A stretch of DNA of 64,000 nucleotides, from positions 1 through 64,000 of the forward strand of contig CACNQS010000003.1 of assembly GCA_902622625.1 (NCBI GenBank), in the 5' to 3' direction. Of this stretch, positions 29,367 through 40,029 are shown in pieces (within the stretch, counting starts at the first letter, position 1; every line of letters begins with the position of its first letter). The notes below the pieces were generated by a model. The model did no database searches and was not told where the DNA came from. It saw only the letters and a program-made list of their open reading frames with translations. The DNA comes from an uncultured Prochlorococcus sp. Its GTDB lineage: Bacteria; Cyanobacteriota; Cyanobacteriia; PCC-6307; Cyanobiaceae. Both the position numbers and the translations under genes were made by a program.

Positions 29367-29378
29367 TCAGAATTCTGA
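29367..29378. promoter_or_regulatory. 12-bp palindrome between mreB and ssb
   Basis: TCAGAATTCTGA is a perfect palindrome midway in the 132-bp region separating the divergent mreB and ssb start codons. It does not fit the cyanobacterial LexA or NtcA consensus. Its place makes it a possible operator, but 12-bp palindromes also occur by chance in AT-rich DNA. Confidence 0.25.
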
Positions 29379-29450
29379 CGTTTAGTTATGAATAGCACGT
29401 AAAACTTTGAGCAGAAACTGAAAATATGAGTATTATAAAAAAAAAAAATT

Positions 29451-29822
29451 ATGGAAATTAACACCATTAACCTTGTTGGCAGAGCAGGACGAGAACCAGA
29501 TGTCAGATATTTTGAATCAGGCAGAATCGTGGCGAATTTCACAATTGCAGTTAACAGAAGAAGTAGAGATGAAGAACCAGATTGGTTTAATTTAGAAATA
29601 TGGGGCAAACAAGCACAAATAGCCGCAGATTATGTGAAAAAAGGATCATTAATTGGAATTACAGGAAGCTTTAAAATTGATAGTTGGAAAGATAAAAACA
29701 CTGGAGAAGATAGATATAAACCAGTTGTTAGGGTAGATAGATTAAACTTACTAAGCTCACGAAAAGAGTCTGATAATAACCAATATTCCAACAGCAATAA
29801 CTCAAGTGAAATTCCTTTCTAA
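29451..29822 (+). CDS. ssb: Single-stranded DNA-binding protein
   Basis: Coats single-stranded DNA in replication and repair. 123 aa. The OB fold runs over 1-105 (INLVGRAGREPDVRYFESG, NFTIAVNRRS, WFNLEIWGKQAQIAADYVKKGS). A short Ser/Asn linker follows. The C-terminal tip SSEIPF is a cut-down version of the DDDIPF peptide that recruits partner proteins. The stop codon is interlocked with that of the convergent DedA gene in CTAA. Confidence 0.95.
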   Translation: MEINTINLVGRAGREPDVRYFESGRIVANFTIAVNRRSRDEEPDWFNLEIWGKQAQIAADYVKKGSLIGITGSFKIDSWKDKNTGEDRYKPVVRVDRLNLLSSRKESDNNQYSNSNNSSEIPF

Positions 29823-30478
29823 GCTCTATTTTTTTTCAAAAATCTAATAAGTATTTTCATGAAAAAATATAAGAAAATTAAAATTAAAATTGGCTTTACA
29901 ACATATTTGATTTTATCTAAGTAAGCTTCAATGATTAAATAGTTTTCACCAAACAAATACCCTGAATAAGTCAGAAGTGCTACCCATATTAAACTACCTA
30001 ATGTAGTCCAAAGCAAAAATTTTCTTAATGGCATAAGTTCTATGCCAGCGGGTACTGAAATTAAAGTTCTTATGCCTGGTACTAATCGACCCCAAAAAAC
30101 TAAAGAAACCCCATATTTATCAAACCACCTTTTACTTTTATTTAGATCATTAGAAGAAATACCCAGATATTTTCCTTTTTTATCTAGAAAACTTGAAAGT
30201 CTTTTTTCATTGACTAATTTACCTAAATAATACCAAGGCAATGATCCTAAAATAGTTCCTAATAATCCCCAAAATACTAAAATATAAAAATTTAATTTTT
30301 GTTGATAAACCAAAAAACCACCCAATGGCATTATTATTTCAGAGGGGATTGGGGGGATTATATTTTCTAAAAACATAGCCAGACAAATAGTAAGGTAAGC
30401 TAATGTTGAGTTTTTTTCAACAGCCAAACTGATGTAATCGGGTATTGAAGTTAGAAAATTTTCAAAAATTAAACTCAA
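29819..30478 (-). CDS. DedA-family membrane protein
   Basis: 219 aa with about five membrane segments. Family features: FLENIIPPIPSEIIMPLGGFL near residue 37, with the membrane-embedded Glu and Pro, and FWGRLVPGIRTLISVPAGIELMPL near 130. DedA proteins are proton-coupled lipid-carrier flippases or affect membrane energetics in other bacteria (established for some members). The specific role here is unknown. It follows ahcY by 2 bp on the same strand and overlaps ssb by 4 bp. Confidence 0.9.
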   Translation of the reverse strand: MSLIFENFLTSIPDYISLAVEKNSTLAYLTICLAMFLENIIPPIPSEIIMPLGGFLVYQQKLNFYILVFWGLLGTILGSLPWYYLGKLVNEKRLSSFLDKKGKYLGISSNDLNKSKRWFDKYGVSLVFWGRLVPGIRTLISVPAGIELMPLRKFLLWTTLGSLIWVALLTYSGYLFGENYLIIEAYLDKIKYVVKPILILIFLYFFMKILIRFLKKNRA

Positions 30479-30480
30479 TC

Positions 30481-31899
30481 TTAGTATCTGTAAAGTTCAG
30501 GTTTATAAGGCCCATCAACAGAGACATTAATATAATCAGCCTGTTCTTTGGTTAATTTTGTTAATTTCGCACCTATTTTATCTAAGTGTAATCTAGCCAC
30601 CATTTCATCTAGGTGTTTTGGTAAAACATAAACCTCTTTCGAATATTGCTCTGACTTATTGAAAAGTTCGATTTGAGCTAATACTTGATTAGTAAAAGAA
30701 TTACTCATAACAAAGCTTGGGTGGCCAGTAGCACAGCCTAAATTGACTAATCTACCTTCTGCTAAAAGTATGATTTTATTTCCACTGGGTAGTGTTATGT
30801 GATCAACTTGCGGCTTAATATTTTCCCATTGATAATTTTTTAATGAAGCTACATCAATTTCATTATCGAAATGTCCAATATTACAAACTATGGCCTCATC
30901 CTTCATCTTGAGAAGATTTTCATTTGTGATTACTTGATAGTTGCCAGTAGCAGTAACAAAGATATCTATATCTTTCACAACATCATCTAGCGTAACTACG
31001 CTAAATCCTTCCATTGCTGCTTGAAGAGCACAAATTGGATCAACTTCAGCAACTTTTACAATTGCACCAAGTCCACGTAATGACTGGGCCGAGCCCTTAC
31101 CTACATCCCCAAAACCCATTACTAAAGCCACCTTCCCAGCAATCATTACATCAGTTGCACGCTTTATGCTATCCACTAAAGATTCGCGGCAGCCATACAA
31201 ATTATCAAATTTGCTCTTAGTTACTGAATCATTAACATTGATAGCAGGGAAAGGTAAAGCATTTTGCTTTTGCAGTTGATAAAGTCTTGCAACTCCTGTA
31301 GTAGTTTCTTCAGTAACTCCAATGATATTACTCTTAATTCTAGAATAGAATTCACTATCATTTTCTAACTTAGACTTAATAGAATTAAATAAGGCAATTT
31401 CTTCTTCATTACTGGGATTATCCAAAACAGATAAATCTTTTTCTGCTTTACTACCGAGTATCAACAAGCCAGTTGCATCCCCCCCATCATCAAGAATCAT
31501 ATTTGGAGAGTCTGAACCCCAATCAAGGATATAGTGCGTATATTGCCAATATTCATCAAGAGTCTCACCTTTTTTTGCGTATACAGAAATTCCTTGATCT
31601 GCGATAGCTGCAGCCGCATGATCTTGAGTTGAAAAGATATTACATGAAGCCCATTTCACTTCTGCACCAAGATCAACAAGTGTTTCTATCAAGACCGCTG
31701 TCTGAATAGTCATATGAAGACTGCCAGCTATTTTTGCACCTTTTAGTGGCTTTTCAGATTGATATTTATCTCTAAGTGCCATTAGTCCTGGCATTTCGGT
31801 TTCGGCAATTTTAATTTCTTTGCGGCCAAAATCCGAAAGGGAGATGTCAGCAATTACGTAATTGGGTGAAGAGGTTTTAACTGAATTTGCGATAACCAT
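30481..31899 (-). CDS. ahcY: Adenosylhomocysteinase
   Basis: Splits S-adenosylhomocysteine into adenosine and homocysteine, keeping methylation running. 472 aa, including the insertion of about 40 residues typical of many bacterial and plant forms. NAD+ site [15 protein letters not shown] is intact, as are [13 protein letters not shown] and [10 protein letters not shown] near the N-terminus. The C-terminus ends [16 protein letters not shown] ([12 protein letters not shown]), the dimer-swapping tail. Only 51 bp separate it from the divergent tsaE, leaving no space for a leader riboswitch. Confidence 0.97.
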   Translation of the reverse strand: MVIANSVKTSSPNYVIADISLSDFGRKEIKIAETEMPGLMALRDKYQSEKPLKGAKIAGSLHMTIQTAVLIETLVDLGAEVKWASCNIFSTQDHAAAAIADQGISVYAKKGETLDEYWQYTHYILDWGSDSPNMILDDGGDATGLLILGSKAEKDLSVLDNPSNEEEIALFNSIKSKLENDSEFYSRIKSNIIGVTEETTTGVARLYQLQKQNALPFPAINVNDSVTKSKFDNLYGCRESLVDSIKRATDVMIAGKVALVMGFGDVGKGSAQSLRGLGAIVKVAEVDPICALQAAMEGFSVVTLDDVVKDIDIFVTATGNYQVITNENLLKMKDEAIVCNIGHFDNEIDVASLKNYQWENIKPQVDHITLPSGNKIILLAEGRLVNLGCATGHPSFVMSNSFTNQVLAQIELFNKSEQYSKEVYVLPKHLDEMVARLHLDKIGAKLTKLTKEQADYINVSVDGPYKPELYRY

Positions 31900-31950
31900 A
31901 TCTTGTAAATATTTTTCCTATTAAACTATAGATGATTTTTAAGTAATATT

Positions 31951-32388
31951 GTGTTTGTTGAAAATTTAAAAGAGACTTTAAATTTGGGGGAAAAACTCTC
32001 ACACAAATTAAATCCACAATCAATTGTTTTATTACAGGGTCCAATTGGAGCTGGGAAAACTTCATTTGTTCAAGGGATTGCTAAAGGCTTGTCAATTTCT
32101 GAGGACATTACAAGCCCTACATTTGCTTTATCGCATCACTACAATTCAGGAAGAATTCCGTTAATTCACCTTGATTTATACAGGTTAGAAAATATTTCTT
32201 CAGCAAAAGAAGTTTTTTTTTCAGAAGAAGAAGAGGCAATACAAAAACAAGCCATTTTAGTTATTGAATGGCCAGAATTAATTGAGACAGTTATTGATAA
32301 TTTCTGGAAAATAGAAATTAATTACGCAAAAAATTATGGAAGAAACTACGAAATTAGAGATCCCAAAAATTTATTAACTTTCTCATAG
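31951..32388 (+). CDS. tsaE: tRNA threonylcarbamoyladenosine biosynthesis ATPase TsaE
   Basis: P-loop ATPase that supports TsaB/TsaD in making t6A37 on ANN-decoding tRNAs. 145 aa, GTG start. Walker A GPIGAGKTS (30-38) and LIHLDLYRLE with the catalytic Asp are clear, as is SPTFALSHHY. Its last 43 bases overlap, tail to tail, the end of the PfkB-family kinase gene on the other strand, the longest coding overlap in this window. Confidence 0.92.
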   Translation: MFVENLKETLNLGEKLSHKLNPQSIVLLQGPIGAGKTSFVQGIAKGLSISEDITSPTFALSHHYNSGRIPLIHLDLYRLENISSAKEVFFSEEEEAIQKQAILVIEWPELIETVIDNFWKIEINYAKNYGRNYEIRDPKNLLTFS

Positions 32389-33344
32389 TATGGCTGTTGC
32401 TCGATGGCGCCTTCACCAAGACAAGTTAATAATCCACAAACACCTGCGAACTTTATGCAATCTTCTATCTCTAAATCATTTGTTGGATAGCCAGAAGAAA
32501 TTAATTTTGAAATAAAGCCAGCTAGAAAAGCATCGCCTGCGCCAGTTGTATCAACAATTTTTTGTGAAGTAGGAGTTTCGGTTGTTCCCTGAATTCCGTT
32601 GATGCACCATTCAACAGGATTTTTTCCATCAGTTATTATTACATCTGGTCTATTAGACAGTCGTTGAGATATTAGCAAGGGATTTTCATCCTCAAAAAAC
32701 AAAGTTGCTTCTTCTTTCGCAAGCTTTAAAACATTTGCATGATTTAAAAAATTCTTGATTAAATTAAACCTCGCGGATTTGCTGATTTCTGATGAGAAAC
32801 TTGAAAGATCCCAAAAGACCTCTCTCCAATTCAAATCAATAACTATTTTGACTTCAAATTTATTAGCCTGTTCAATAAGAAAAAAAATAGTCTCCGCTGA
32901 TATTGGAGATGATAATAAGTTCGTTCCTGTAACCAAATATTTTATTTCTAGAAAAGATTTTTCCAAATTTAAAATTTCTTTTTCTATACATTTCTTGCTA
33001 AGGACTTCATCTGCATAGCATGCATGAGAACTTTCCTCAAAGCCTGAAAAAAAACGATCTCCAAATTGATCTCTATCTACATTAACCACACGAGTAGATG
33101 AATCATTTTTTAATTGCAAGAAATCTAAATTAACTCCCAATTGATCAAATTGCGAAATAAATTTTTTTCCATAATCATCATTACCCAAACTTCCAATAAA
33201 TGTTGAATCAATTTTCAATTTTCTCAAGGCACAAGCAACATTAGCCGGCGCACCACCCAAAAAATCTGTAAAACCCTGATTTGACTTATTTCTGATTCTG
33301 TCTATTAAAGCCTCTCCAATACATATAACCTTTTTCTTTTTCAT
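32346..33344 (-). CDS. PfkB-family carbohydrate kinase (fructokinase-like)
   Basis: 332 aa ribokinase-fold sugar kinase. Signature 1 FLGGAPANVACALRKL (about 28-43) and signature 2 DTTGAGDAFLAGF, with catalytic base Asp271, are intact. GGAPANVA and VICIGEALID resemble fructokinases more than ribokinases or 1-phosphofructokinases, but the substrate is inferred. It overlaps tsaE by 43 bp; the overlap covers the last 13 or so residues of this protein. Divergent from the alpha/beta hydrolase at 33434. Confidence 0.88.
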   Translation of the reverse strand: MKKKKVICIGEALIDRIRNKSNQGFTDFLGGAPANVACALRKLKIDSTFIGSLGNDDYGKKFISQFDQLGVNLDFLQLKNDSSTRVVNVDRDQFGDRFFSGFEESSHACYADEVLSKKCIEKEILNLEKSFLEIKYLVTGTNLLSSPISAETIFFLIEQANKFEVKIVIDLNWREVFWDLSSFSSEISKSARFNLIKNFLNHANVLKLAKEEATLFFEDENPLLISQRLSNRPDVIITDGKNPVEWCINGIQGTTETPTSQKIVDTTGAGDAFLAGFISKLISSGYPTNDLEIEDCIKFAGVCGLLTCLGEGAIEQQPYYEKVNKFLGSLIS

Positions 33345-33433
33345 AAAATGAACGCTTTTTCTTAACTAAGAATAATTTATTAAAAACGAATAATTTTTTT
33401 TTGAATTAAAGTTTAATTAAAAGCATATTCATA

Positions 33434-34348
33434 GTGTCTCTAAATAAATCTAAAACTTGGAAGTGGAAAAATTGGGAAATTTCTTGGTCTTTATCCAAAA
33501 TATCTACTTCTGAAAAAAATATTAAAATTTTATTAGTTCATGGATTTGGGGCATCAAAAAACCACTGGAGACATAATCAAGATTTCCTTGGTAAATTTTC
33601 TAACTGCTACGCAATTGACTTATTAGGATTTGGAGAAAGTAGTCAGCCTAGTGCTTTATTAAATTACGAACCTGAAAAAGAAAACTCCGTTAAATATTCG
33701 TTTGACTTATGGGGTAATCAAATATCAACATTTTGTGCAGAGGTAATAAAATCTCCTGTTTACTTGGTGGGAAATTCAATTGGTGGTGTTATTGCTTTGA
33801 AAGCCGCTGAAATCCTTAAAGATAATTGTAAAGGCATCATTTTGATTGATTGTGCACAAAGAACTATGGATGACAAACGTTTAAAAAAAAGTGATATCTT
33901 AATGAATCTATTGAGACCCGTCCTTAAAACGATTGTCAGACAAAGAGCAATTAGTAATACACTTTTTACAAGAGCCGCTAATCCAAAAGTTATAAAGAAA
34001 ATACTTGAGCAAGCTTACCCTTCAGGAAAAAATATCGATAAAGAATTGATTGAAATACTTTATCAGCCCTCCCAAAGGAAAAATTCTAAAGAAGCTTTTC
34101 GCGGTTTTATTAACTTATTTGATGACTATCTTGCTACTGACCTTTTCCATAAAGTTGATGCTCCAATTCAATTGATATGGGGTGAGGAAGATCCTTGGGA
34201 ATCTTTAACTGAAGCAAGAGAGTGGAAGAAACAATTCAGGAATATCAAAAGATTAGATATTATTGAAGGCGCTGGTCATTGCCCTCATGATGAAGAACCT
34301 GAGAAAACAAATAAATTAATAAATGAATTTATTCAAGAAACAAAATAA
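33434..34348 (+). CDS. Alpha/beta hydrolase, pheophytinase-like
   Basis: 304 aa with GTG start. Motifs: VHGFGAS (35-41), AIDLLGFGESS, nucleophile Ser115 in GNSIGG, acid in WGEEDPWES and His282 in GHCPHDEEPE. Motif spacing is almost the same as in the hydrolase at 4971-5870, so the two are probably old paralogues. The substrate is unknown; relatives act on chlorophyll-derived or acyl esters. The 3' end overlaps the sigma factor gene by 16 bp tail to tail. Confidence 0.85.
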   Translation: MSLNKSKTWKWKNWEISWSLSKISTSEKNIKILLVHGFGASKNHWRHNQDFLGKFSNCYAIDLLGFGESSQPSALLNYEPEKENSVKYSFDLWGNQISTFCAEVIKSPVYLVGNSIGGVIALKAAEILKDNCKGIILIDCAQRTMDDKRLKKSDILMNLLRPVLKTIVRQRAISNTLFTRAANPKVIKKILEQAYPSGKNIDKELIEILYQPSQRKNSKEAFRGFINLFDDYLATDLFHKVDAPIQLIWGEEDPWESLTEAREWKKQFRNIKRLDIIEGAGHCPHDEEPEKTNKLINEFIQETK

Positions 34349-35334
34349 GCTTCTACATTATCACTTAGTCTTCTCAAGCCTCTTAATCCATCTCTTTCTA
34401 GGTTTCTTACTCGATCTCTACTTATCCCTAGAACTCTTCCTATACCAGTAAGAGACATTGGCTCATCACCATCCATTCCGTATCTCATTCTCAAAACTCT
34501 ACATTGCAGATCAGGCAATTGATGTAAAAGGGAATGCAAATCACCTCTCATACAATCCATCTCTATTTGTTCATCCGGCAAATCCTCGCCACCTGCCAGT
34601 AAATCTAATAAGACAGTATCTTCACCATCACCAACTTTGGTTTCCAGACTAACTGGCTGCCCAGCTTTGCACATCAAATCTTTAACATCATCTTCGGGAA
34701 GCTCTACGTATTTTGCAAGTTCACTTACAGTTGGAGTCCTAGACATTTCTTGGCTGAGCTCTCTTTGACCTTTTTTTAACTTATTCAACATTTCAGTTAT
34801 GTGAATTGGAAGCCTTATCGCCCGACTTTTTTCAGCTATTGCTCTTGTAATACCTTGTCTAATCCACCAATATGCATATGTTGAAAACTTGTAACCTCTG
34901 GCTGGATCAAATTTTTCAACTCCTCTCACCAAACCTATAGTTCCCTCCTGAATTAAATCTAAAAGTTCCATATTTCTTTTTGTATATTTTTTTGCAACGC
35001 TTACTACCAATCTTAAATTCGCTGCAACCATTCTTTCTTTAGCCCTCTGCCCAGCTCTCAATCTTTTTTTTATTATGGAGGAAGATAAATTTAGTTTGGT
35101 TGATAATTCATCAATACTGGGCTTATCTCCTGTTAATTCAATAATTTCCAATTCTGTTCTTTCTACCTCCATGTACTCTTGAACTTGTCTACCTAGAGTT
35201 ATTTCTTGCTCATGAGATAGTAATGGAACTCTTCCGATATCCCTTAAATATGATCGAACAAGATCAACATCGTTACTACTTTTTATACTTGCGATTGAAG
35301 TAAGTTTATTTTCACCTATTGTTTCAGAAGACAT
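34333..35334 (-). CDS. Group 2 sigma-70 factor
   Basis: Non-essential-type RNA polymerase sigma factor of the RpoD-like group. 333 aa from the ATG at 35334; another in-frame ATG at 35367 would add 11 residues. Region 1.2 DLVRSYLRDIGRVPLLSHEQE, region 2 DLIQEGTIGLVRGVEKFDPARGYKFSTYAYWWIRQ (split over 2.2-2.4), region 3 and region 4.2 SLTGIGRVLGISRDRVRNLE are all present. It lacks the long N-terminal region 1.1 of the principal sigma. It probably directs stress or diel transcription (inference). Which sig letter applies cannot be decided here. Confidence 0.92.
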   Translation of the reverse strand: MSSETIGENKLTSIASIKSSNDVDLVRSYLRDIGRVPLLSHEQEITLGRQVQEYMEVERTELEIIELTGDKPSIDELSTKLNLSSSIIKKRLRAGQRAKERMVAANLRLVVSVAKKYTKRNMELLDLIQEGTIGLVRGVEKFDPARGYKFSTYAYWWIRQGITRAIAEKSRAIRLPIHITEMLNKLKKGQRELSQEMSRTPTVSELAKYVELPEDDVKDLMCKAGQPVSLETKVGDGEDTVLLDLLAGGEDLPDEQIEMDCMRGDLHSLLHQLPDLQCRVLRMRYGMDGDEPMSLTGIGRVLGISRDRVRNLERDGLRGLRRLSDNVEAYFVS

Positions 35335-35434
35335 GAAAGTTGAATGATGTTTTGTAAACAATACCATTAAGAAATGTAAAGTTAAACAAAAAAATCCACA
35401 TTTTTACAAAAATGAGAATAAATACCTAGTGGTT

Positions 35435-36841
35435 TTAGGTCAATGATGAGTTTAATAGCCATTTTGCTGTACTGAGATAAATAAATACACCAGCAATATC
35501 AGTAACGGTTGTAATGAAAGGAGAGGACATTAAGGCTGGATCCAATTTCATTCTGTCGAACAACAGAGGGAGAATCGCTCCTGTTGTAGCAGCTAAAGTT
35601 GTTATGAATATTAAACTTATTCCCACCGCTGAGGCGATTAAAGGCCCTTCTCCTTGCCACCAAGCGAAAGGAAATACTACAAGCATCATGAAAACACCTA
35701 AGAGAGCACCTGTAATAGCCTCCTTGACTACTGCCTTAATAGCACCCAGAGACTTCAATTTTTGAGTACTTAAACCTCTAATAACAACCGTTGAACTTTG
35801 AGCACCAACATTTCCCCCAGTACCAATAAGTAGTGGAATAAATGCAGCTAATAAGACTATTTCTTTTAATATTTGATCATTCATAGCTATAACCCTTGTC
35901 GTTAAACCATTTGCCAAAACCAAAATTAATAACCATAAAATTCTTCTTCGAGCAATCGTAAACAAACTACTTTGGAAATAGTCATCTTCATCTCCAGGTT
36001 GTACTGCCCCCGCTGCGTAAATATCTCTTGTTGCTTCTTGTTCTATAACATCAATTAAATCATCAACAGTTACTATCCCAACAAGTCTTTTTTCTTTATC
36101 AACGACTGGTAGTGCTAAAAAATCATATCTTTGTATTGCTCTAGCAACCTCTTCTTGATTCGTATTAGTAGAGATATTAACTACGTCTCTAGTCATGACT
36201 TCACCAATTGGTTTAGAGGGATCAGCAGTTACAAGGTCTCTTAAAGAGAGAATACCAGTTAAATGTCTTTCTTTATCAGTAACATATAAGCTATAAATAG
36301 TTTCAGTAAATGGGGCTCTTTTTCTCACTATAGAAAGAGCATCAGCTGCAGTTTGCATCTCTTTAAGGTCTATAAATTCAGTTGTCATTAATCTTCCTGC
36401 AGTCTCAGGCTCATATCCAAGTAATTCAGCTGTTACTTTCCTTTCACCAGGACTAAGAGCAGACAAAAATTTTCGTACAACTTTTGCAGGTAATTCATCA
36501 AAAAGTTGAACCCTATCATCAGGAGACATTTTTTCAACGATTTCTAAAACCTCTCCTGAACGCAGTCTTTCTAATAAAGTTTGCTGAACTACTGGATCTA
36601 AATATTCATAAACCTCAATTGCTTCATTTTTCTTTAATAATCGAAATGCTAATGCCTGCAATATTTGTGGAAGACTTCCAATAGCATCTGCGATATCGAC
36701 AGGTTGAGAAGGCTCTAAAAGTAACTTTGCCTCATCATAATTTCCCGCAATGAGCAATTCCTCAAGTTGAATAGTAATATTTTCTCTTGTACTTAAATTT
36801 GAAGATAATGACGAAACTGTTTCAAGATTATTTTCATTCAT
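35435..36841 (-). CDS. mgtE: Magnesium transporter MgtE
   Basis: Mg2+ channel gated by cytosolic Mg2+. 468 aa. An N-terminal superhelical domain (about 20-135) is followed by paired CBS domains (about 145-270; LVGIVTVDDLIDVIEQEATRD). Five membrane segments make up the C-terminal part (ILWLLILVLANGLTTRVI; LLIGTGGNVGAQSSTVVIRGL). The Mg2+ pathway motif GNVGAQ is intact. Mg2+ is also needed for chlorophyll synthesis. Upstream of it lie the two FluC genes on the same strand. Confidence 0.95.
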   Translation of the reverse strand: MNENNLETVSSLSSNLSTRENITIQLEELLIAGNYDEAKLLLEPSQPVDIADAIGSLPQILQALAFRLLKKNEAIEVYEYLDPVVQQTLLERLRSGEVLEIVEKMSPDDRVQLFDELPAKVVRKFLSALSPGERKVTAELLGYEPETAGRLMTTEFIDLKEMQTAADALSIVRKRAPFTETIYSLYVTDKERHLTGILSLRDLVTADPSKPIGEVMTRDVVNISTNTNQEEVARAIQRYDFLALPVVDKEKRLVGIVTVDDLIDVIEQEATRDIYAAGAVQPGDEDDYFQSSLFTIARRRILWLLILVLANGLTTRVIAMNDQILKEIVLLAAFIPLLIGTGGNVGAQSSTVVIRGLSTQKLKSLGAIKAVVKEAITGALLGVFMMLVVFPFAWWQGEGPLIASAVGISLIFITTLAATTGAILPLLFDRMKLDPALMSSPFITTVTDIAGVFIYLSTAKWLLNSSLT

Positions 36842-36884
36842 AAATATAATCCCTTATCAAAGTAACAACATCATTATATGAAAT

Positions 36885-37214
36885 CTAAGTAATTTTTCTA
36901 CTTATCCAGAACCCGAAAACCATCGTGAAAAAATTTACGATAATGATTAAATTAAAAAAAATTATAAATTTAATCCAATCCCCTTGGTTTAAAATTGTAT
37001 ACATAAAATATATAAATCCGCTAAAGGATGTAAAGCAAGAAAAAAAACCACTAAATAAAATTTTTTTTGTTGAATCATTCAATCTTCTACTGATAAAAAA
37101 ACCCACTAAAAATGATCCAATTATTGAAATAAAAAAATTATTATTTATAGTTATTCTTAAAAAAGTAGCTAAGTAAGCAGCTAAAAGAATGTAAATAAAA
37201 TTATTTATTTTCAC
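36885..37214 (-). CDS. crcB2: Fluoride exporter FluC/CrcB-like subunit
   Basis: 109 aa, GTG start, four hydrophobic segments. It has the Fluc family pore motif in variant form, FSGFFSCFTSFSGF, with the phenylalanine-box pattern, and NNNFFISIIGSFLVGFF around the central Asn/Gly. It begins 1 bp after the stop of the second FluC gene. Adjacent pairs in this family can form heterodimers (established for Bacillus-type pairs), which is the likely state here. Confidence 0.82.
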   Translation of the reverse strand: MKINNFIYILLAAYLATFLRITINNNFFISIIGSFLVGFFISRRLNDSTKKILFSGFFSCFTSFSGFIYFMYTILNQGDWIKFIIFFNLIIIVNFFTMVFGFWISRKIT

Positions 37215-37215
37215 T

Positions 37216-37581
37216 TTAAAAAAACTGAATAAGTAAATATCCTAAATAAAAGAAAAGAAATGAAAAAATTATCACTTCAATATAGTGGAAAAATAATCTT
37301 AAGAATTTTCTCTTTATAAATAAGTTAAATAGTTGATATATAAAGGAAGAAAATGTACTAAAACATCCCAAAAAACCACTATAAAATAACACTAATATTT
37401 CGTTATTAATAAAATTTAAAGCTACTAAAATTCCTAATAAAAAAGATGATAAAAAATTTACTATTGAGGTATTTTGAATATCAAAACCTATACTTTTTTT
37501 AAAATTATTTTGTATGAATATTCTCAGTATTAATCCAAAAGTACTGCAAATTAAAATTATACTTATTGAACTAAAATCCAA
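37216..37581 (-). CDS. crcB1: Fluoride exporter FluC/CrcB-like subunit
   Basis: 121 aa with four hydrophobic segments. The conserved GFLGCFSTFSSF resembles the Fluc consensus GFCGGFTTFSTF, and NFLSSFLLGILVAL carries the pore Asn. It is paired with the shorter gene immediately downstream, so one subunit of each is expected per dimer. No fluoride riboswitch (GGNGAUGG type) is seen in the short space upstream; the gene at 37585 ends 3 bp away. Confidence 0.85.
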   Translation of the reverse strand: MDFSSISIILICSTFGLILRIFIQNNFKKSIGFDIQNTSIVNFLSSFLLGILVALNFINNEILVLFYSGFLGCFSTFSSFIYQLFNLFIKRKFLRLFFHYIEVIIFSFLFFYLGYLLIQFF

Positions 37582-37584
37582 AAT

Positions 37585-39878
<2,294 letters not shown>

Positions 39879-39885
39879 TTAATAT

Positions 39886-39929
39886 AAAAAAAAATATTAG
39901 ACTTTTAAAATGTTATTTTTAAAAGGTCT
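39886..39929 (-). promoter_or_regulatory. Terminator-like hairpin in gyrB leader
   Basis: On the minus strand AGACCTTTTAAAA (39929-39917) pairs with TTTTAAAAGTCT (39910-39899), with one bulged base and a 6-nt loop. Nine T's follow (39894-39886), ending 7 bp before the gyrB ATG. The neighbour miaA diverges, so no upstream minus-strand gene needs terminating here. An attenuator of gyrB or a short leader RNA are the natural readings. Confidence 0.45.
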
Positions 39930-40029
39930 TTCATTAAACTTACCACCGCAATAAGATAAAGGCTCGAAGTCAATGAAAAATTTAATCACTTTAATTATAT
40001 AGCTAATATTTTTTTCTTCAGAAATTCAT

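Noticed and set aside
31900..31950. SAH or SAM riboswitch before ahcY
   Set aside because: Only 51 bp separate the divergent start codons, and no aptamer motif is visible.
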